A stretch of 64,000 bases of DNA from Prevotella sp. (GTDB taxonomy: Bacteria; Bacteroidota; Bacteroidia; Bacteroidales; Bacteroidaceae), in contig JALETQ010000015.1 of NCBI GenBank assembly GCA_022781445.1, forward strand, positions 1 to 64,000. The letters are read 5' to 3'. The notes under the pieces were generated by a model. The model was not told where the DNA came from. It ran no database searches and was given only the letters and a program-made list of their open reading frames with translations. Each line of letters opens with the position of its first letter. The first letter of the stretch is position 1. Shown here one piece after another: positions 62,931 through 64,000 of this stretch. The position numbers and the translations under genes are program-made.

Positions 62931-64000
62931 TCAATCTTTGACGGTGATGAGGTAATAGTTTTTCTTTCCTCTCTGCACGAGCAGGTATTTGCCGTCGATG
63001 AGGTCATCGGCGGTAATCACGCGGTCGAAGGCTTCGAGCTTTTCTTTGTTCAGGCTCACGCCGCCGCCTTGGACGAGCTTGCGCATCTCGCCCTTTGAAG
63101 CAAACACTTTCACGTCGTCGCGGGCGAAGAGTTCGACGGCCGGTTGCCCGAGCAGATCCCTCGAAAGATCGAACGACGGCACGCCTTCGAAGATGTCGAG
63201 CAATGTCTGTTCGTCGAGTTTTTGGAGTGTTTCGCGCGTCGATTTCCCGAAAAGGATGTTCGATGCCTCCTGTGCCATGCGCAAGGCATCTTCCGAGTGA
63301 ACCATGACGGTCACCTCTTCTGCCAGCCTCTTTTGCAGGATTCGTCTGCCGGGGTCTTGGCTGTGTTCCTCGATGAGGGCTTCAATGGTGTCGCGTTCGA
63401 GCGAAGTGAATATCTTGATGTAACGCTGTGCGTCCTCATCACTCACGTTCAACCAGAACTGATAGAAGCGATAGGGTGTTGTTCTTTGGGGATCGAGCCA
63501 GATGTTTCCCGACTCTGTCTTGCCGAACTTCTTGCCGTCGGCTTTGGTGATGAGCGGGCAGGTGAGGGCAAAGGCTTCGGCTTCCGGGCCGAGAGTGCGC
63601 CTGATGAGTTCGGTTCCGGTCGTCATGTTGCCCCATTGGTCGTTGCCGCCGAGCTGCAGTTTGCAGCCTTTGGTGCGATAGAGGTGCAGGAAGTCGTATC
63701 CCTGCAGGAGCTGATAGGTAAATTCTGTGAACGACAATCCGTCGTTGGCAGTACCGTTGAGACGCTGTTGGACGCTCTCTTTCGCCATCATGTAGTTCAC
63801 GGTGATGTGCTTTCCGACCTCTCGAACGAAGTCGAGGAAACCGAATTCGCGCATCCAATCGTAGTTGTTGACCATCTCGGCGGCATTGTCTTCCTTGGCT
63901 TCGAAGTCAAGGAACTTGGCCACCTGCTTTTTAATACATTCCTGATTGTGGTAGAGGGTGTCGGTATCGAGGAGGTTGCGCTCCTGACTTTTACCCGAGG
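62931..64000 (-). CDS. tyrS: Tyrosyl-tRNA synthetase, 5' truncated by the window edge
   Basis: Class I synthetase that charges tRNA-Tyr. The visible part begins inside [10 protein letters not shown], runs without break through [17 protein letters not shown], and includes GGNDQWGN and the KFGKT form of the KMSKS loop ([13 protein letters not shown]). The C-terminal S4 RNA-binding domain ([17 protein letters not shown]) is complete. An apparent GTG start at 63923 is internal. About 80 N-terminal residues lie beyond the window. tRNA-Gln is downstream on the same strand. Confidence 0.96.
   Translation of the reverse strand, partial: SGKSQERNLLDTDTLYHNQECIKKQVAKFLDFEAKEDNAAEMVNNYDWMREFGFLDFVREVGKHITVNYMMAKESVQQRLNGTANDGLSFTEFTYQLLQGYDFLHLYRTKGCKLQLGGNDQWGNMTTGTELIRRTLGPEAEAFALTCPLITKADGKKFGKTESGNIWLDPQRTTPYRFYQFWLNVSDEDAQRYIKIFTSLERDTIEALIEEHSQDPGRRILQKRLAEEVTVMVHSEDALRMAQEASNILFGKSTRETLQKLDEQTLLDIFEGVPSFDLSRDLLGQPAVELFARDDVKVFASKGEMRKLVQGGGVSLNKEKLEAFDRVITADDLIDGKYLLVQRGKKNYYLITVKD

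Noticed and set aside
63921..63923. GTG as the tyrS start
   Set aside because: The frame continues upstream with conserved synthetase residues ([20 protein letters not shown]) to the window edge.

Overview
The window is chromosomal DNA of a Bacteroidales bacterium, most likely a Prevotella relative (Prevotellaceae). This rests on Bacteroidetes-type promoters (TTTG, about 19-20 bases, TAnnTTTG), BspA-type leucine-rich surface proteins, an Omp28-type protein with a C-terminal sorting-like domain, SusA/SusB-type starch enzymes, and the yceD-rpmF-fabH-era-der order. No rRNA operon, phage, plasmid function, classical IS transposase or CRISPR array was seen. Base composition is moderately GC-rich in genes; the first BspA gene and its flanks are more AT-rich.

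Layout. 1-36: start of a gene leaving the left edge. 429-2621 (-): preQ0/preQ1 operon queF-queC-queD-queE. 2888-5511 (+): methyltransferase-like protein and MFS transporter. 6005-7612 (-): pckA with a long leader. 8218-10101 (-): Omp28-like exported protein. 10315-12612 (+): priA. 12908-14387 (+): ArsF-like thioredoxin and ArsP/YraQ-like permease. 14920-16842 (+): BspA-like protein followed by an unannotated 57-residue peptide gene. 17598-18644 (+): two lipoproteins. 18795-24466 (-): OmpA lipoprotein, DUF3108 protein, Ig-like lipoprotein and GH3-type adenylating enzyme. 25281-28454 (-): recA, a saccharopine-dehydrogenase-family enzyme and a conserved hypothetical. 28747-33504 (-): yceD-rpmF-fabH-era-der and a small lipoprotein. 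34017-36302 (+): BI-1 family protein and TraB/ChaN-like secreted protein. 36629-40694 (-): beta-barrel protein and a large nuclease-helicase. 40870-42198 (+): YihY/BrkB protein. 42667-51624 (+): starch cluster malQ, GH97, pullulanase, GH13 (SusA-like). 51824-53590 (+): second BspA-like protein. 54055-62152 (-): GH18 protein, M6 metalloprotease, dusB, dprA, thioesterase, DUF2851 protein. 62743-62813 (-): tRNA-Gln. 62931 to the right edge (-): tyrS, 5' truncated.

The most unusual content is intergenic. Six loci carry short arrays of 3-4 units phased at exactly 22 bases; each unit is a 14-base near-palindromic core (AAAnnTGCCCTTTT or its reverse AAAGGGCAnnTTTT) plus about 8 variable bases. A second family is MITE-like: about 90-210 bases bounded by inverted repeats related to CCCAAATCGGTCATTAGA. 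The two are joined through a conserved linker at two loci. One MITE-like copy supplies the queE stop codon, another lies in the 5' end of the GH18 reading frame, and two inverted-repeat ends supply the U-tracts of the pckA and recA terminators. I know no function for the arrays.

A second theme is very short or absent 5' leaders. In three genes the -7 box ends exactly four bases before the ATG (2888, 10315, 28454), which predicts leaderless mRNAs; two more (33504, 40694) have only a few bases of leader. pckA and the BI-1 gene show the opposite, with predicted leaders near 300 bases. Starts were moved from the longest reading frame where a promoter, signal peptide or overlapping stop argued for a downstream start.
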